Assembly: GCF_001043115.1 (NCBI RefSeq)
Contig: NZ_LFME01000001.1
Span: 1-64,000, forward strand
Length of the DNA: 64,000 bases
From: Xanthomonas sp. NCPPB 1128
GTDB taxonomy: Bacteria > Pseudomonadota > Gammaproteobacteria > Xanthomonadales > Xanthomonadaceae
Direction: 5' to 3'
Part shown: positions 34,468 to 45,049 of the stretch, piece after piece
Position numbering within the stretch: the first letter of the stretch is position 1
How the letters are laid out: the number at the start of each line of letters is the position of its first letter
Notes under the pieces: generated by a model
What the model saw: only the letters and a program-made list of their open reading frames with translations
Database searches by the model: none
Told to the model about the DNA's origin: nothing
Translations under genes and position numbers: made by a program

Positions 34468-35784
34468 ATGCACGCCAACCGCCAAACCCGCCAGACCATC
34501 GTGCGCCTGCTCTCGAGCATGGCCAGCGCGAAGGAGATCAGCCAGTACCTCAAGCGCTTCTCGCAGCTGGACGCCAAGCGCTTCGCCGTGGTCAAGGTCG
34601 GCGGCGCGGTGCTGCGCGACGACCTGGAGGCGCTGACCTCCTCGTTGTCGTTCCTGCAGGAAGTGGGCTTGACCCCGATCGTGCTGCACGGCGCCGGCCC
34701 GCAGCTGGATGCGGAGCTGTCCGCTGCCGGCATCGAGAAGCAGACCGTCAACGGCCTGCGGGTGACCTCGCCGGAAGCGCTGGCGATCGTGCGCCGGGTG
34801 TTCCAGGCGTCCAACCTCAAGCTGGTCGAGGCGCTGCAGCAGAACGGCGCGCGTGCCACCTCGATCACCGGCGGCGTGTTCGAGGCGCAGTACCTGGACC
34901 GCGACACCTACGGGCTGGTCGGCGAGGTCACCGCGGTGAACCTGGCGCCGATCGAGGCCAGCCTGCAGGCCGGCTCGATCCCGGTCATCACCAGCCTGGG
35001 CGAGACCCCCAGCGGGCAGATCCTCAACATCAACGCCGATTTCGCCGCCAACGAACTGGTGCAGGAGCTGCAGCCGTACAAGATCATTTTCCTCACCGGC
35101 ACCGGCGGTCTGCTCGACGAGCGCGGCACGGTGATCGATTCGATCAACCTGTCCACCGAGTACGACCACCTGATCGCGCAGCCGTGGATCCATGGCGGCA
35201 TGAAGGTCAAGATCGAGCAGATCAAGGACCTGCTGGACCGGCTGCCGCTGGAGTCGTCGGTGTCGATCACGCGTCCGGCCGACCTGGCCAAGGAATTGTT
35301 CACCCACAAGGGCTCGGGCACCCTGGTCCGGCGCGGCGAGAAGGTGCTGCGCGCCACGGCGTGGAGCGAGCTGGACCTGCCGCGGCTGAAGAGCCTGATC
35401 GAATCCAGTTTCGGCCGCACCCTGGTGCCGGACTATTTCGACACCACCAAGCTGCTGCGCGCCTACGTCAGCGAAAACTACCGCACCGCGGTGATCCTGA
35501 CCGACGAGGGCGGCTATACCTACCTCGACAAGTTCGCGGTGCTCGACGATGCGCAGGGCGAAGGCCTGGGCCGTGCGGTGTGGAACGTGATGCGCGAGGA
35601 GACGCCGCAGTTGTTCTGGCGCTCGCGCCACAACAACCAGGTCAACATCTTCTACTACGCCGAGTCCGACGGCTGCTTCAAGCAGGAGAAGTGGAAGGTG
35701 TTCTGGTATGGGCTGGACACGTTCGAGCAGATCCAGCACTGCGTGGCGCATTGCGCCACGCGCACGCCGACCCTGCAGGGTTGA
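34468..35784 (+). CDS. argB: Acetylglutamate kinase, probably bifunctional NAGS/NAGK (ArgAB type)
   Basis: The 438-residue protein is longer than an ordinary acetylglutamate kinase. Residues 1-280 form the amino-acid kinase domain ([40 protein letters not shown]), and about 290-438 a GNAT-type acetyltransferase domain ([32 protein letters not shown]). This arrangement is known from Xanthomonas, where one protein makes and phosphorylates N-acetylglutamate. The ATG at 34468 ([11 protein letters not shown]) is used; an internal ATG at MASAKEI would shorten it. Confidence 0.93.
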   Translation: MHANRQTRQTIVRLLSSMASAKEISQYLKRFSQLDAKRFAVVKVGGAVLRDDLEALTSSLSFLQEVGLTPIVLHGAGPQLDAELSAAGIEKQTVNGLRVTSPEALAIVRRVFQASNLKLVEALQQNGARATSITGGVFEAQYLDRDTYGLVGEVTAVNLAPIEASLQAGSIPVITSLGETPSGQILNINADFAANELVQELQPYKIIFLTGTGGLLDERGTVIDSINLSTEYDHLIAQPWIHGGMKVKIEQIKDLLDRLPLESSVSITRPADLAKELFTHKGSGTLVRRGEKVLRATAWSELDLPRLKSLIESSFGRTLVPDYFDTTKLLRAYVSENYRTAVILTDEGGYTYLDKFAVLDDAQGEGLGRAVWNVMREETPQLFWRSRHNNQVNIFYYAESDGCFKQEKWKVFWYGLDTFEQIQHCVAHCATRTPTLQG

Positions 35785-35811
35785 ACGGCCTCTTCGTCTA
35801 GGACTTACCTG

Positions 35812-36425
35812 ATGTCCAGCATCGATCCCGTGCTTCCCGAATCCTGGCGCCAGGTGCCGACGCTGCGCGGGCGCCACGTCAGCCTGGAGCCGCTGCAGGC
35901 CGCGCATGCCGAGGGCCTGCGCGCCGCGCTGCACGGCAGCGGCCTGGACACGCTGTGGTACACCAACGTGCCGGCGCCGGAGCGCGTGGATGCCTATGTC
36001 GCCGCCGCGCTGGAGGTGCAGGCGCTGGGCCGGGTGCTGCCGTTCGTGGTGCGCGATGCGCAGGGCGAGATCGTCGGCAGCACGCGCTTCTACGGCCTGG
36101 ACCCGCAGGTGCCGACGCTGTCGATCGGCTACACCTGGTATGCGCCGCGGGTGCAACGCACCGGCCTGAACACCGAGGCCAAGCTGCTGCTGCTCGGCCA
36201 TGCTTTCGAGACTCTCGGCTGCCTCAGCGTGGTGTTCGAGACCAGTTGGTTCAATCACGCCTCGCGCACCGCGATCGCGCGGCTGGGGGCCAAGCAGGAT
36301 GGCGTGCTGCGCAACCACAAGCGCCACGCCGACGGCACCCCGCGCGATACCGTCATCTTCTCCATCATCGATACGGAATGGGCCGGGGTGAAACGCCACC
36401 TGCAGTTCCGCCTGGATTCGCACGC

Positions 36426-36429
<4 letters not shown>
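35812..36429 (+). CDS. GNAT acetyltransferase (RimJ/RimL-like)
   Basis: A 205-residue acetyltransferase of the GNAT fold. The segment [29 protein letters not shown] contains the variant acetyl-CoA loop, followed by [31 protein letters not shown], the family's typical C-terminal block. The target is unknown; it may acetylate a protein N-terminus or a small amine. It lies in the arginine operon and overlaps the argC start by four bases (ATGA). Confidence 0.85.
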
Positions 36430-37406
<977 letters not shown>

Positions 37407-37454
37407 GACACCCACATTAGCGCCGCATCCCCAACGGACGCAGCGCGCCGCTTT

Positions 37455-37486
37455 CCGAATCCCAATTCCCCAATCCCCATTCCCGG
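37455..37486. repeat. gattcggg/gattgggg-type repeat before argH
   Basis: The sequence ccgaatcccaattccccaatccccattcccgg is the reverse form of the dispersed short repeat, ending eight bases before the argH start codon, so it forms the 5' untranslated region. Confidence 0.8.
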
Positions 37487-37493
37487 CTTCCCA

Positions 37494-38792
37494 ATGACCA
37501 ACCTCCTCTGGCAAAAACCCGGCGTCGCCGTCGACACGCAGATCCAGGCGTTCCTGGCCGGCGACGACGTGCTCCTGGACCGCGAGTTCTTCCTGCACGA
37601 CATCGCCGCCAGCGGCGCGCACGCCGAAGGCCTGCAGCGCATCGGCATCCTGTCCGCCGACGAACTGGCCGGGCTGCAGCGCGAGCTGGCGGTGCTGGCC
37701 GAGGATTTCCGCAGCGGCGCGTTCGTGCTGGATGCGCGCTTCGAGGATGGCCACTCGGCGATCGAGGCGCGGCTGACCGAGCGCCTGGGCGATGCCGGGC
37801 GCAAGATCCACACCGGGCGCAGCCGCAACGACCAGATCCTGGTCGCCACCCGGCTGTGGCTGAAGGACAAGCTGGCGCGGTTGGCACAGCTCAGCGCGGA
37901 GATCGCCAAGGTGGCGCTGGACCGCGCGCAGGCCGAGCGCGATCTGCCGGTGCCCGGCTACACCCACATCCAGCGCGCCGTGGTGTCCTCGGCCGGCATG
38001 TGGTGGGCGGGCTGGGCCGAGGCCTTCATCGACGACGCACTGCGCGCCCGCGACACCCTGCGCCTGGTCGACTGCAATCCGCTGGGCACCGCCGCCGGCT
38101 ACGGCGTCAACCTGCCGCTGGACCGCGAACACACCACCGCCGCGCTGGGCTTCGCGCGCCTGCAGGTCAGCCCGATCTACGCGCAGCTGTCGCGCGGCAA
38201 GTTCGAGATGGCCGCGCTGGAAGCGCTGGCCAGCGCCACCCTGGATCTGCGTCGCCTGGCCTGGGACCTGTCGCTGTTCACCAGCGGCGAATTCGGTTTC
38301 GTCGCGCTGCCGGCGCAGTACACCACCGGCAGCTCGATCATGCCCAACAAGCGCAACCCGGACGTGATCGAGCTGATGCGCGCCACCCACGCCAGCGTGG
38401 CCGCCGCGCGCACCGAGATCGAACAGTTGCTGTCGCTGCCGTCGGGCTATCACCGCGACCTGCAGAGCAGCAAGGGCGCGATCTTCCATGGCTTCGGCCG
38501 CGGCCTGGCCGCGCTGGAACTGCTGCCGGCGCTGCTGGCCAACCTGGAGTGGCGCGAGGACAGGCTGCGCGCGGCGATCGATTCGGGCATGTACGCCACC
38601 GACGTGGCGGTGGAAGCCGCGATGGCCGGCGTGCCGTTCCGCGAGGCCTACCAGGCCGCCGCCGCGTCCGCCGACAGCGCGGGGCAGGGGCGGACGCCGG
38701 AAGGCAGCCTGGCGGCGCGGGTCTCGCCCGGCGCCGCCGCCGATCTGCGCCTGGACGCGCTGCGCGTGCGCTGGCAGGCGCTGGACGGATGA
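37494..38792 (+). CDS. argH: Argininosuccinate lyase
   Basis: ArgH splits argininosuccinate into arginine and fumarate, the last step. The 432-residue product has the fumarase-superfamily signature [12 protein letters not shown] (catalytic Ser loop), [13 protein letters not shown] and [12 protein letters not shown]. Its stop overlaps the next start (ATGA). Confidence 0.95.
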   Translation: MTNLLWQKPGVAVDTQIQAFLAGDDVLLDREFFLHDIAASGAHAEGLQRIGILSADELAGLQRELAVLAEDFRSGAFVLDARFEDGHSAIEARLTERLGDAGRKIHTGRSRNDQILVATRLWLKDKLARLAQLSAEIAKVALDRAQAERDLPVPGYTHIQRAVVSSAGMWWAGWAEAFIDDALRARDTLRLVDCNPLGTAAGYGVNLPLDREHTTAALGFARLQVSPIYAQLSRGKFEMAALEALASATLDLRRLAWDLSLFTSGEFGFVALPAQYTTGSSIMPNKRNPDVIELMRATHASVAAARTEIEQLLSLPSGYHRDLQSSKGAIFHGFGRGLAALELLPALLANLEWREDRLRAAIDSGMYATDVAVEAAMAGVPFREAYQAAAASADSAGQGRTPEGSLAARVSPGAAADLRLDALRVRWQALDG

Positions 38793-39148
38793 GCGCGGTC
38801 AACATCGCCTCGGCCCGTCACTACACCTGGGGCGGCAGCTGCGATGGCTGGCATCTGCTGGACGTGCCGGACCTGAGCGCGATCGAAGAGCGCATGCCGC
38901 CCGGCGCGGCCGAGGTGCGCCACCGCCACCTGCGCGCGCACCAGTTCTTCCGGGTGCTGGACGGCGAGGCGGCGATGGAGCTGGAAGGCGTCGTGCACGT
39001 GCTGCATGCCGGCGACGGCCTGCACGTGCCGCCGGGCGCTGCGCACCGGATGCGCATTGCCTCGAACGCCGATGTCCGCTTCCTGGTGGTGTCGGCACCG
39101 CACAGCCACGGCGACCGGGAACCCGCTGCGTTGGAGACTCCGCAATGA
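38789..39148 (+). CDS. Small cupin-domain protein
   Basis: The 119-residue protein is a single cupin barrel. The first motif reads [24 protein letters not shown] and the second [14 protein letters not shown], with His residues suitable for a metal. The ligand or reaction is not known. It rides between argH and the YciI-like gene with ATGA overlaps on both sides, so it is co-translated with the operon. Confidence 0.85.
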   Translation: MSAVNIASARHYTWGGSCDGWHLLDVPDLSAIEERMPPGAAEVRHRHLRAHQFFRVLDGEAAMELEGVVHVLHAGDGLHVPPGAAHRMRIASNADVRFLVVSAPHSHGDREPAALETPQ

Positions 39149-39405
39149 CCACGCTCTACCTGGTGCTGGCGATGCGCCGGCCCGATTTCGACGCTGCCGC
39201 GGTGCAGCCGCATCTTGCCTTCCTCGATGCGCTGCGCGCGCAGGGCCGGCTGCAGCTCACCGGCGGGTTCGCCGACGGCAGCGGCGGCGCCTACCTTCTG
39301 CGCAACGTTGCGAGCCTGGCCGAGGCACAGGCCATCGTCGCCACCGATCCGTTGGTGACGATGCAGGTGTCCGACCTGACCGTGCACGAATGGAACGTCC
39401 GCTGA
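39145..39405 (+). CDS. YciI-like protein
   Basis: The 86-residue product matches the YciI/YCII-related fold, with YLVLAMRRPDF, HLAFLDALRAQGRLQLTGGFADGSGGA (a conserved His-Asp/Gly pattern) and IVATDPLVTMQV near the end. Biochemical role is unknown. It overlaps the cupin gene by four bases and lies 10 bp before proB. Confidence 0.85.
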   Translation: MTTLYLVLAMRRPDFDAAAVQPHLAFLDALRAQGRLQLTGGFADGSGGAYLLRNVASLAEAQAIVATDPLVTMQVSDLTVHEWNVR

Positions 39406-39415
39406 GGCCGCCTGG

Positions 39416-40606
39416 ATGACGCCGCACGTCGCTACCGCCGCGTCGCCGTTCCCCGAGCAACCGCTGCCGTCCTGGCGGCGCGCGGTGCTCAAGGTCGGCA
39501 GCAGCCTGTTGGCCGCCGACGGCGGCGGGCTGACCCCGCGCTTCGCGCTGGGCCTGGCGCAGTTCGTCTCGGCCAATCTGGCGGCCGGCCGCGAACTGGT
39601 GATCGTCTCCTCCGGCGCGGTGGCCGCTGGCCGCGCCATCGTGCCCAAGGCTGCCGAGGCCGGTGCGGCGCTGGCGGCACGACAGGCGCTGGCCGCGCTC
39701 GGCCAGGCGCAGCTGATCGCGCTGTGGCAGCGCTTCTTCGAACGGCCGGTGGCGCAGGTGCTGTTGACCCACGATGACCTGCGCAACCGACGCCGCTACC
39801 TCAACGCACGCGCCACCCTGGGCGAGTTGTTGCGGCTGGGCGCACTGCCGGTGGTCAACGAGAACGACACGGTCTCGGTGGACGAACTCAAGCTTGGCGA
39901 CAACGACAACCTCGCCGCGATCGTCGCCGCGTTGGTCGACGCCGATGCGCTGTTCATCGCCACCGACATCGATGGCCTGTACACCGCGGACCCGCGCCGG
40001 GATCCGCAGGCACAGCCGCTGCACGAGGTGCAGGAACTGAGCGCGGCGGTGTTGGCCATGGCCGGCGGCAGCGGCAGCGGCGTGGGCACCGGCGGCATGC
40101 GTACCAAGCTGGAGGCCGCGGCCAAGGCCGGTGCCGCCGGCATCGAGACCTATCTGTTCAACGGCCGCAGCGCCGAGGTGGTGCGCGGCCTGGCCCAGGA
40201 CCGCCTGCGCGGCACCCGCATCCATGCCGCACGCACCCGCATCGCCGCACGCAAGTACTGGCTGCGCCACGTGCCGGTGGACCCTGGGGCGATCCTGGTC
40301 GACGCCGGTGCCGCAACGGCGCTGCTCGACAAGGGCGCCTCGCTGTTGCCGGGCGGCGTGGCCGGCGCCGTGGGCGAGTTCCGCCGCGGCGACATGGTCG
40401 AGGTGCGCTTGCGCGACGCAGCCGGCGAGCGCTGCCTGGCGCGCGGGGTCAGCCAGTACGCGGCGGTGGACATCCGCCGCATCGCCGGCCGCCACTCGCG
40501 CGACATCGAGGCGATCCTGGGCTACAACTACGGCGAGAACGTGATCCATCGGGACGATCTGGTGGTGGTGCGCGAATCGGGAACCGGGAATGGGGAATCG
40601 GCGTAA
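39416..40606 (+). CDS. proB: Glutamate 5-kinase
   Basis: ProB phosphorylates glutamate in proline synthesis and is usually inhibited by proline. The 396-residue product has the kinase domain (RAVLKVGSSLLAADG, VSSGAVAAGR, VNENDTVS, GTGGMRTKLEAA) and the C-terminal PUA domain. The last nine residues (SGTGNGESA) are coded by a copy of the dispersed gattgggg-type repeat, which apparently altered the C-terminus. It is followed by proA after a repeat. Confidence 0.95.
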   Translation: MTPHVATAASPFPEQPLPSWRRAVLKVGSSLLAADGGGLTPRFALGLAQFVSANLAAGRELVIVSSGAVAAGRAIVPKAAEAGAALAARQALAALGQAQLIALWQRFFERPVAQVLLTHDDLRNRRRYLNARATLGELLRLGALPVVNENDTVSVDELKLGDNDNLAAIVAALVDADALFIATDIDGLYTADPRRDPQAQPLHEVQELSAAVLAMAGGSGSGVGTGGMRTKLEAAAKAGAAGIETYLFNGRSAEVVRGLAQDRLRGTRIHAARTRIAARKYWLRHVPVDPGAILVDAGAATALLDKGASLLPGGVAGAVGEFRRGDMVEVRLRDAAGERCLARGVSQYAAVDIRRIAGRHSRDIEAILGYNYGENVIHRDDLVVVRESGTGNGESA

Positions 40607-40710
40607 GCGCGCCCGCCCCGCGCCGGCCGCGACGGCGCCGCAAGACCGGCACCTGCATCGCACCGCGTGCTCGCCGCCTCTGATGTCCTCGCGCCGCGCG
40701 TAGCCTTTTC

Positions 40711-40772
40711 GAATCCCGAATCCCGAATCCCGAATCCCGAATCCCGAATCCCGAATCCCGAATCCCGAATCC
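40711..40772 (+). repeat. Heptanucleotide tandem repeat (gaatccc, about 8.9 copies)
   Basis: The sequence gaatccc is repeated eight times with a partial ninth, ending 14 bases before the proA start codon and just before its ccggagcc ribosome-binding region. It is an expanded form of the dispersed gattcggg repeat. Copy number would be expected to vary between strains. Confidence 0.95.
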
Positions 40773-40786
40773 ACCGGAGCCACCCA

Positions 40787-42034
40787 ATGACCTCCATCCG
40801 CACCCAGGCCCTGCAATGCCGCGATGCCGCGCAAGCGCTGGCGCAGTTGTCGTCGCCGGCCAAACAGGCGCTGCTGGAGGCGATGGCGGCGGCGCTGGAA
40901 GCGGATGCCGAGGCGATCCTCGCCGCCAATGCGCGCGATCTGGACGCGGCGCGGGCCAAGGACGTTGGCGGCGCGATGCTCGATCGGCTCGCGCTGGACC
41001 GAAAGCGCCTGGACGGCATCGCCGCGGCGCTGCGCGAGGTGGCGGCCCTGCCCGATCCGGTGGGGCAGGTCACCCGCGACGACGTGCGCCCCAACGGCAT
41101 CCGCGTGCAGAAGATCCGCGTGCCGCTGGGCGTGGTGGCGATGATCTACGAGGCGCGCCCGAACGTGACCGCCGACGCCGCGGCGCTGTGCATCAAGGCC
41201 GGCAACGGCGTGATCCTGCGCGGCGGTTCCGAGGCGATCCACTCCAACACCGCCATCGCTGCGGCGCTGCGCCGTGCGCTGCGCGACGCCGGCATCGGCG
41301 AGGCCGCGCTGACCCTGGTCGAGGACCTGCGCCGCGAGACCATGCTGGAGCTGTTGCAGCTCCACGACATCGTCGACCTGGCGATCCCGCGCGGCGGCGA
41401 AGGCCTGATCCGCTTCGTCGCCGAACACGCGCGGGTGCCGGTGATCAAGCACTACAAGGGCGTGTGCCATCTGTTCGTCGACGCCTCGGCGGACCTGGAG
41501 CTGGCGGTGAAGCTGCTGGTCGACGGCAAGACCACGCGACCGGCCGCCTGCAATTCCCTGGAGACGCTGCTGGTGCATGCCGACATCGCCGCACGCTTCC
41601 TGCCGCTGGCGGCGCAGGCGCTGCGCCAGCGCGGCGTCGCCCTGCGCGGCGATGCCGCCACCCGCGCGCTGCTGCCGGACATCGATCCTGCCAGCGACGA
41701 GGACTACGCCGCCGAATACCTGGACCTGATCCTGGCGATCGCGGTGGTGCCGGACCTGGATGCGGCGATCGCGCACATCCGCCGCTACGGCTCGGACCAT
41801 ACCGAAGTCATCGCCACCGCGGACGCGGCCAACGCCGAGGCGTTCGTGCAGGCGCTGCGCGCGGCGGTGGTGATGGTCAATGCGTCCTCGCGCTTCTCCG
41901 ACGGCGGCGAACTCGGCCTGGGCGCGGAGATCGGCATCTCCACCACGCGCCTGCACGCCTACGGCCCCATGGGCCTGGAAGCGCTGACCGTGGAGCGCTT
42001 CGTGGTGCGCGGCGAAGGGCAGGTGCGGCACTGA
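40787..42034 (+). CDS. proA: Gamma-glutamyl phosphate reductase
   Basis: ProA reduces glutamyl phosphate to glutamate semialdehyde with NADPH. The 415-residue product has the aldehyde-dehydrogenase-like fold, with [20 protein letters not shown] and the catalytic Cys in [15 protein letters not shown], ending in the usual [15 protein letters not shown]. The start at 40787 is supported by ggag and the normal N-terminus; the frame further upstream runs through the repeat and is not conserved. Confidence 0.96.
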   Translation: MTSIRTQALQCRDAAQALAQLSSPAKQALLEAMAAALEADAEAILAANARDLDAARAKDVGGAMLDRLALDRKRLDGIAAALREVAALPDPVGQVTRDDVRPNGIRVQKIRVPLGVVAMIYEARPNVTADAAALCIKAGNGVILRGGSEAIHSNTAIAAALRRALRDAGIGEAALTLVEDLRRETMLELLQLHDIVDLAIPRGGEGLIRFVAEHARVPVIKHYKGVCHLFVDASADLELAVKLLVDGKTTRPAACNSLETLLVHADIAARFLPLAAQALRQRGVALRGDAATRALLPDIDPASDEDYAAEYLDLILAIAVVPDLDAAIAHIRRYGSDHTEVIATADAANAEAFVQALRAAVVMVNASSRFSDGGELGLGAEIGISTTRLHAYGPMGLEALTVERFVVRGEGQVRH

Positions 42035-42262
42035 GGCGCCGCGACCCTGGTCGGCCGGGCGCCTGAGCTGCCTGGCAAGGGACTGATCGGCGGCGTGTCG
42101 ATGGAGTTGGGATCAGGGCAGCCACTGGCGCTGATCGGAAGGGCGTGCCCACGCGCTCGCGCACCGCGGCGCCGGCGGCGAAGAGCGGCGACCCAGCCTT
42201 TGTCACTTGCCGAGCGCAGCGTCGTCGCCTAGCGTCGCGGATTCGCCTCCTTTCGGGATCCA

Positions 42263-44185
42263 ATGCCCATGCGTCGCCTCGCTCCTTGCCTGCTCGCCGC
42301 TGCCGTCGCCCTCGCCACCGCCGGCACCGCGTTCGCCCAGACCGCGCCGATGACCCCCGACATCACCGGCAAGCCGTTCGTCGCGCCGACCGCGGCCAAC
42401 GACTACGTCAAGCGCGAGGTGATGATCCCGATGCGTGACGGGGTCAAGCTGCACACGGTGATCGTGCTGCCCAAGGGCGCGCACGGCGCGCCGATGCTGC
42501 TGACGCGCACGCCGTACGATGCCAGTGGCCGCGCCAGCCGGCTGGCCTCGCCGCACATGCGCGATCTGCTGCCGCAGGGCGACGAAGTGTTCGTCGACGG
42601 CGGCTACATCCGTGTGTTCCAGGACATTCGCGGCAAGTACGGCTCCGAGGGCGACTACGTGGTGACCCGGCCGCTGCGCGGGCCGCTCAACCCGACCAAG
42701 GTCGACCACGCCACCGACGCCTGGGACACCATCGACTGGCTGGTCAAGCACGTGCCCGAATCCAACGGCAAGGTCGGCATGATCGGTTCGTCCTACGAGG
42801 GCTTCACGGTGGTGATGGCGCTCGCCGATCCGCATCCGGCGCTGAAGGTGGCCGCGCCGGAAAGCCCGATGATCGACGGCTGGATGGGCGACGACTGGCT
42901 CAACTACGGCGCCTTCCGCCAGGTCAACCTGGACTACTTCACCGGGCAGATGACCCGGCGCGGCAAGGGCGAGGGCATCCCGCGCCAGGGCTACGACGAC
43001 TACAGCAACTTCCTGCGCGCCGGCTCGGCCGGCGACTACGCCAAGGCCGCCGGACTGGAGCAGTTGCCGTGGTGGCGCAAGCTCACTGAGCACCCGGCCT
43101 ACGATGCGTTCTGGCAGGAGCAGGCGCTGGACAAGGTGATGGCGCGCACGCCACTCAAGGTGCCGACGATGTGGCTGCAGGGCCTGTGGGACCAGGAAGA
43201 CATGTGGGGCGCGATCCACAGCTACGAGGCGATGGAGCCGCGCGACACCGGCAACGACAAGAACTACCTGGTGATGGGGCCGTGGCGGCACAGCCAGGTC
43301 AACTACGAGGGCGCCTCGCTGGGTGCGCTGCAGTTTGACGGCGACACCGCGCTGCAGTTCCGCCGCGACGTGCTGAAGCCGTTCTTTGACCAGTACCTGG
43401 TCGATGGCGCGCCCAAGGCCGACACGCCGCCAGTGTTGATCTACGACACCGGCGCCAACCACTGGGACCGCCTGCAACGCTGGCCGCTGAGCTGCGCGCA
43501 GGGCTGCCCGGCGCAGAGCAAGTCGCTGTACCTGGAGGCTGGCGGCCGCGTCTCGTTCGAGGCGCCCAAGGCCGGGCAGGGCGAGTACACCGAGTACGTG
43601 TCCGACCCGGCCAAGCCGGTGCCGTTCGTGCCGCGTCCGGTGGTGTTCGGCGACCGCGACATGTGGACCACCTGGCTGGTGCACGACCAGCGCTTCGTCG
43701 ATGGCCGCCCGGACGTGCTGACGTTCGTCAGCGAGCCGCTGCAGGCGCCGCTGCGCATCGCCGGCGCGCCGCAGGTGAACCTGCAGGCCTCCACCAGCGG
43801 CAGTGACAGCGACTGGGTGGTGAAGCTGATCGACGTGTACCCGGACCAGATGGCGTCCGATCCGAAACTGGGCGGCTACGAATTGCCAGTGTCGCTGGCG
43901 ATCTTCCGCGGCCGCTACCGCGAGAGCTTCGAGCATCCGGCGTCGCTGACCCCGAACCAGCCGCTGGCCTACCGCTTCGGCCTGCCGACGGCCAACCACA
44001 CCTTCGAGCGCGGCCACCGGGTGATGGTGCAGGTGCAGTCGAGCCTGTTCCCGCTGTACGACCGCAATCCGCAGACCTACGTGCCCAACATCTACTTCGC
44101 CAAGCCCGGCGATTACCAGAAGGCGACGCAGCGGATCTGGCACACGCCGCAGCAGGCCAGCTTCATCAGCCTGCCGGTGTACTGA
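42263..44185 (+). CDS. Alpha-amino-acid ester hydrolase (CocE/NonD family)
   Basis: The 640-residue secreted protein closely resembles the Xanthomonas alpha-amino-acid ester hydrolase, which hydrolyses and synthesises beta-lactam side-chain esters and amides. It has a signal peptide (to about Ala25), the nucleophile GSSYEG (Ser177), the acid near LWDQEDMWG, and a His in MGPWRHSQV. The jelly-roll C-terminal domain follows, ending QASFISLPVY. Its natural substrate is unknown; peptides or acyl amino acids are likely. The ATG at 42263 gives a good signal sequence; ATG 42269 is an alternative. Confidence 0.92.
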   Translation: MPMRRLAPCLLAAAVALATAGTAFAQTAPMTPDITGKPFVAPTAANDYVKREVMIPMRDGVKLHTVIVLPKGAHGAPMLLTRTPYDASGRASRLASPHMRDLLPQGDEVFVDGGYIRVFQDIRGKYGSEGDYVVTRPLRGPLNPTKVDHATDAWDTIDWLVKHVPESNGKVGMIGSSYEGFTVVMALADPHPALKVAAPESPMIDGWMGDDWLNYGAFRQVNLDYFTGQMTRRGKGEGIPRQGYDDYSNFLRAGSAGDYAKAAGLEQLPWWRKLTEHPAYDAFWQEQALDKVMARTPLKVPTMWLQGLWDQEDMWGAIHSYEAMEPRDTGNDKNYLVMGPWRHSQVNYEGASLGALQFDGDTALQFRRDVLKPFFDQYLVDGAPKADTPPVLIYDTGANHWDRLQRWPLSCAQGCPAQSKSLYLEAGGRVSFEAPKAGQGEYTEYVSDPAKPVPFVPRPVVFGDRDMWTTWLVHDQRFVDGRPDVLTFVSEPLQAPLRIAGAPQVNLQASTSGSDSDWVVKLIDVYPDQMASDPKLGGYELPVSLAIFRGRYRESFEHPASLTPNQPLAYRFGLPTANHTFERGHRVMVQVQSSLFPLYDRNPQTYVPNIYFAKPGDYQKATQRIWHTPQQASFISLPVY

Positions 44186-45049
44186 GCCAGGCAGCGTCGC
44201 GCTCCGGCGCTCCGGCGCTGCGACGCTGCAAGCGCCACGCTGCTGACCGTCCAGGTTAGAAGAGCCGATCGCCATGAGCAGGCGGGGCGGCAGCGATGCC
44301 CTGGCTGCAACCGCGTCGTCCGTAACCGAAGAGGCAACCGGTCATGGGAACGCTTCGACAGACGCGGCCGCCTCGAGCTCCACAGTCGTGCAGGTGAGCG
44401 TCATTTTTTTATTGCGTTGCGCAACACCCTGGAAAAACCCGCAGCGGGCTTTGTGAAAAAAGCGTCGATCTAGTGTGGTGCGAAACACAATTGCGTCACG
44501 CATTTGTGCCGATTTATTGCCTCTGTGTGTCGTTGTTGGCAAATATCGGCGCGTGCAAACGGAAAGGGGGGACTGCGTAGCGCCAGTTCATTGGCGAATA
44601 CGCGGCGCGATCGATCCGGACCTGAGGGTGGGCACCTCGCGAGGCAGGCGAGGCATGTCGGCGCAGCGTCATCTGCACATGGTTTTGCCGTCTTGCTGTT
44701 CGACCTGTTTCAGCTTTCATCAGGAGTGCCCGTGATGTCATTGGACACCGCCCGTTCGTCTCGTTCGCCCCGCCACGCGGCGCATCGCCGACGCCCGCCT
44801 CACCCCTGGGTTTCCCCTTTGCAACGACACCGACGCCAGCCGTAGCTGCGTTCACCAGGACGCGGCGCGCGGCGTTTGCGCGCTGCGTTGTTCGATCACC
44901 GATCCAATGCGTGTCGTGGACCAACAGGGCCGCGCAGGTGAGGTATTGCCTGCGCACCGGCCGACACGGCATCCAGCCGTGCCGACCGCCGCATGCCCCC
45001 GGCTCGCGCTCGCAGGTTTCCGCCCAATCTCGCGAAAGGAGTGTTCGTC
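44186..45049. other. Long intergenic region upstream of the adhesin operon
   Basis: About 860 bp without a supported gene. The part 44395-44560 is A+T-rich, with a tttttta run and a small cccg-cag-cggg hairpin (about 44434-44450), which may include the end of the previous transcript and the adhesin promoter. A long 5' leader is therefore possible. No known riboswitch pattern was recognised. A strong gaaaggag ribosome-binding site ends the region. Confidence 0.6.

Noticed and set aside
44274-44456. Short open frame upstream of the adhesin
   Set aside because: No ribosome-binding site, no conserved feature, and it ends in an AT-rich promoter-like region.
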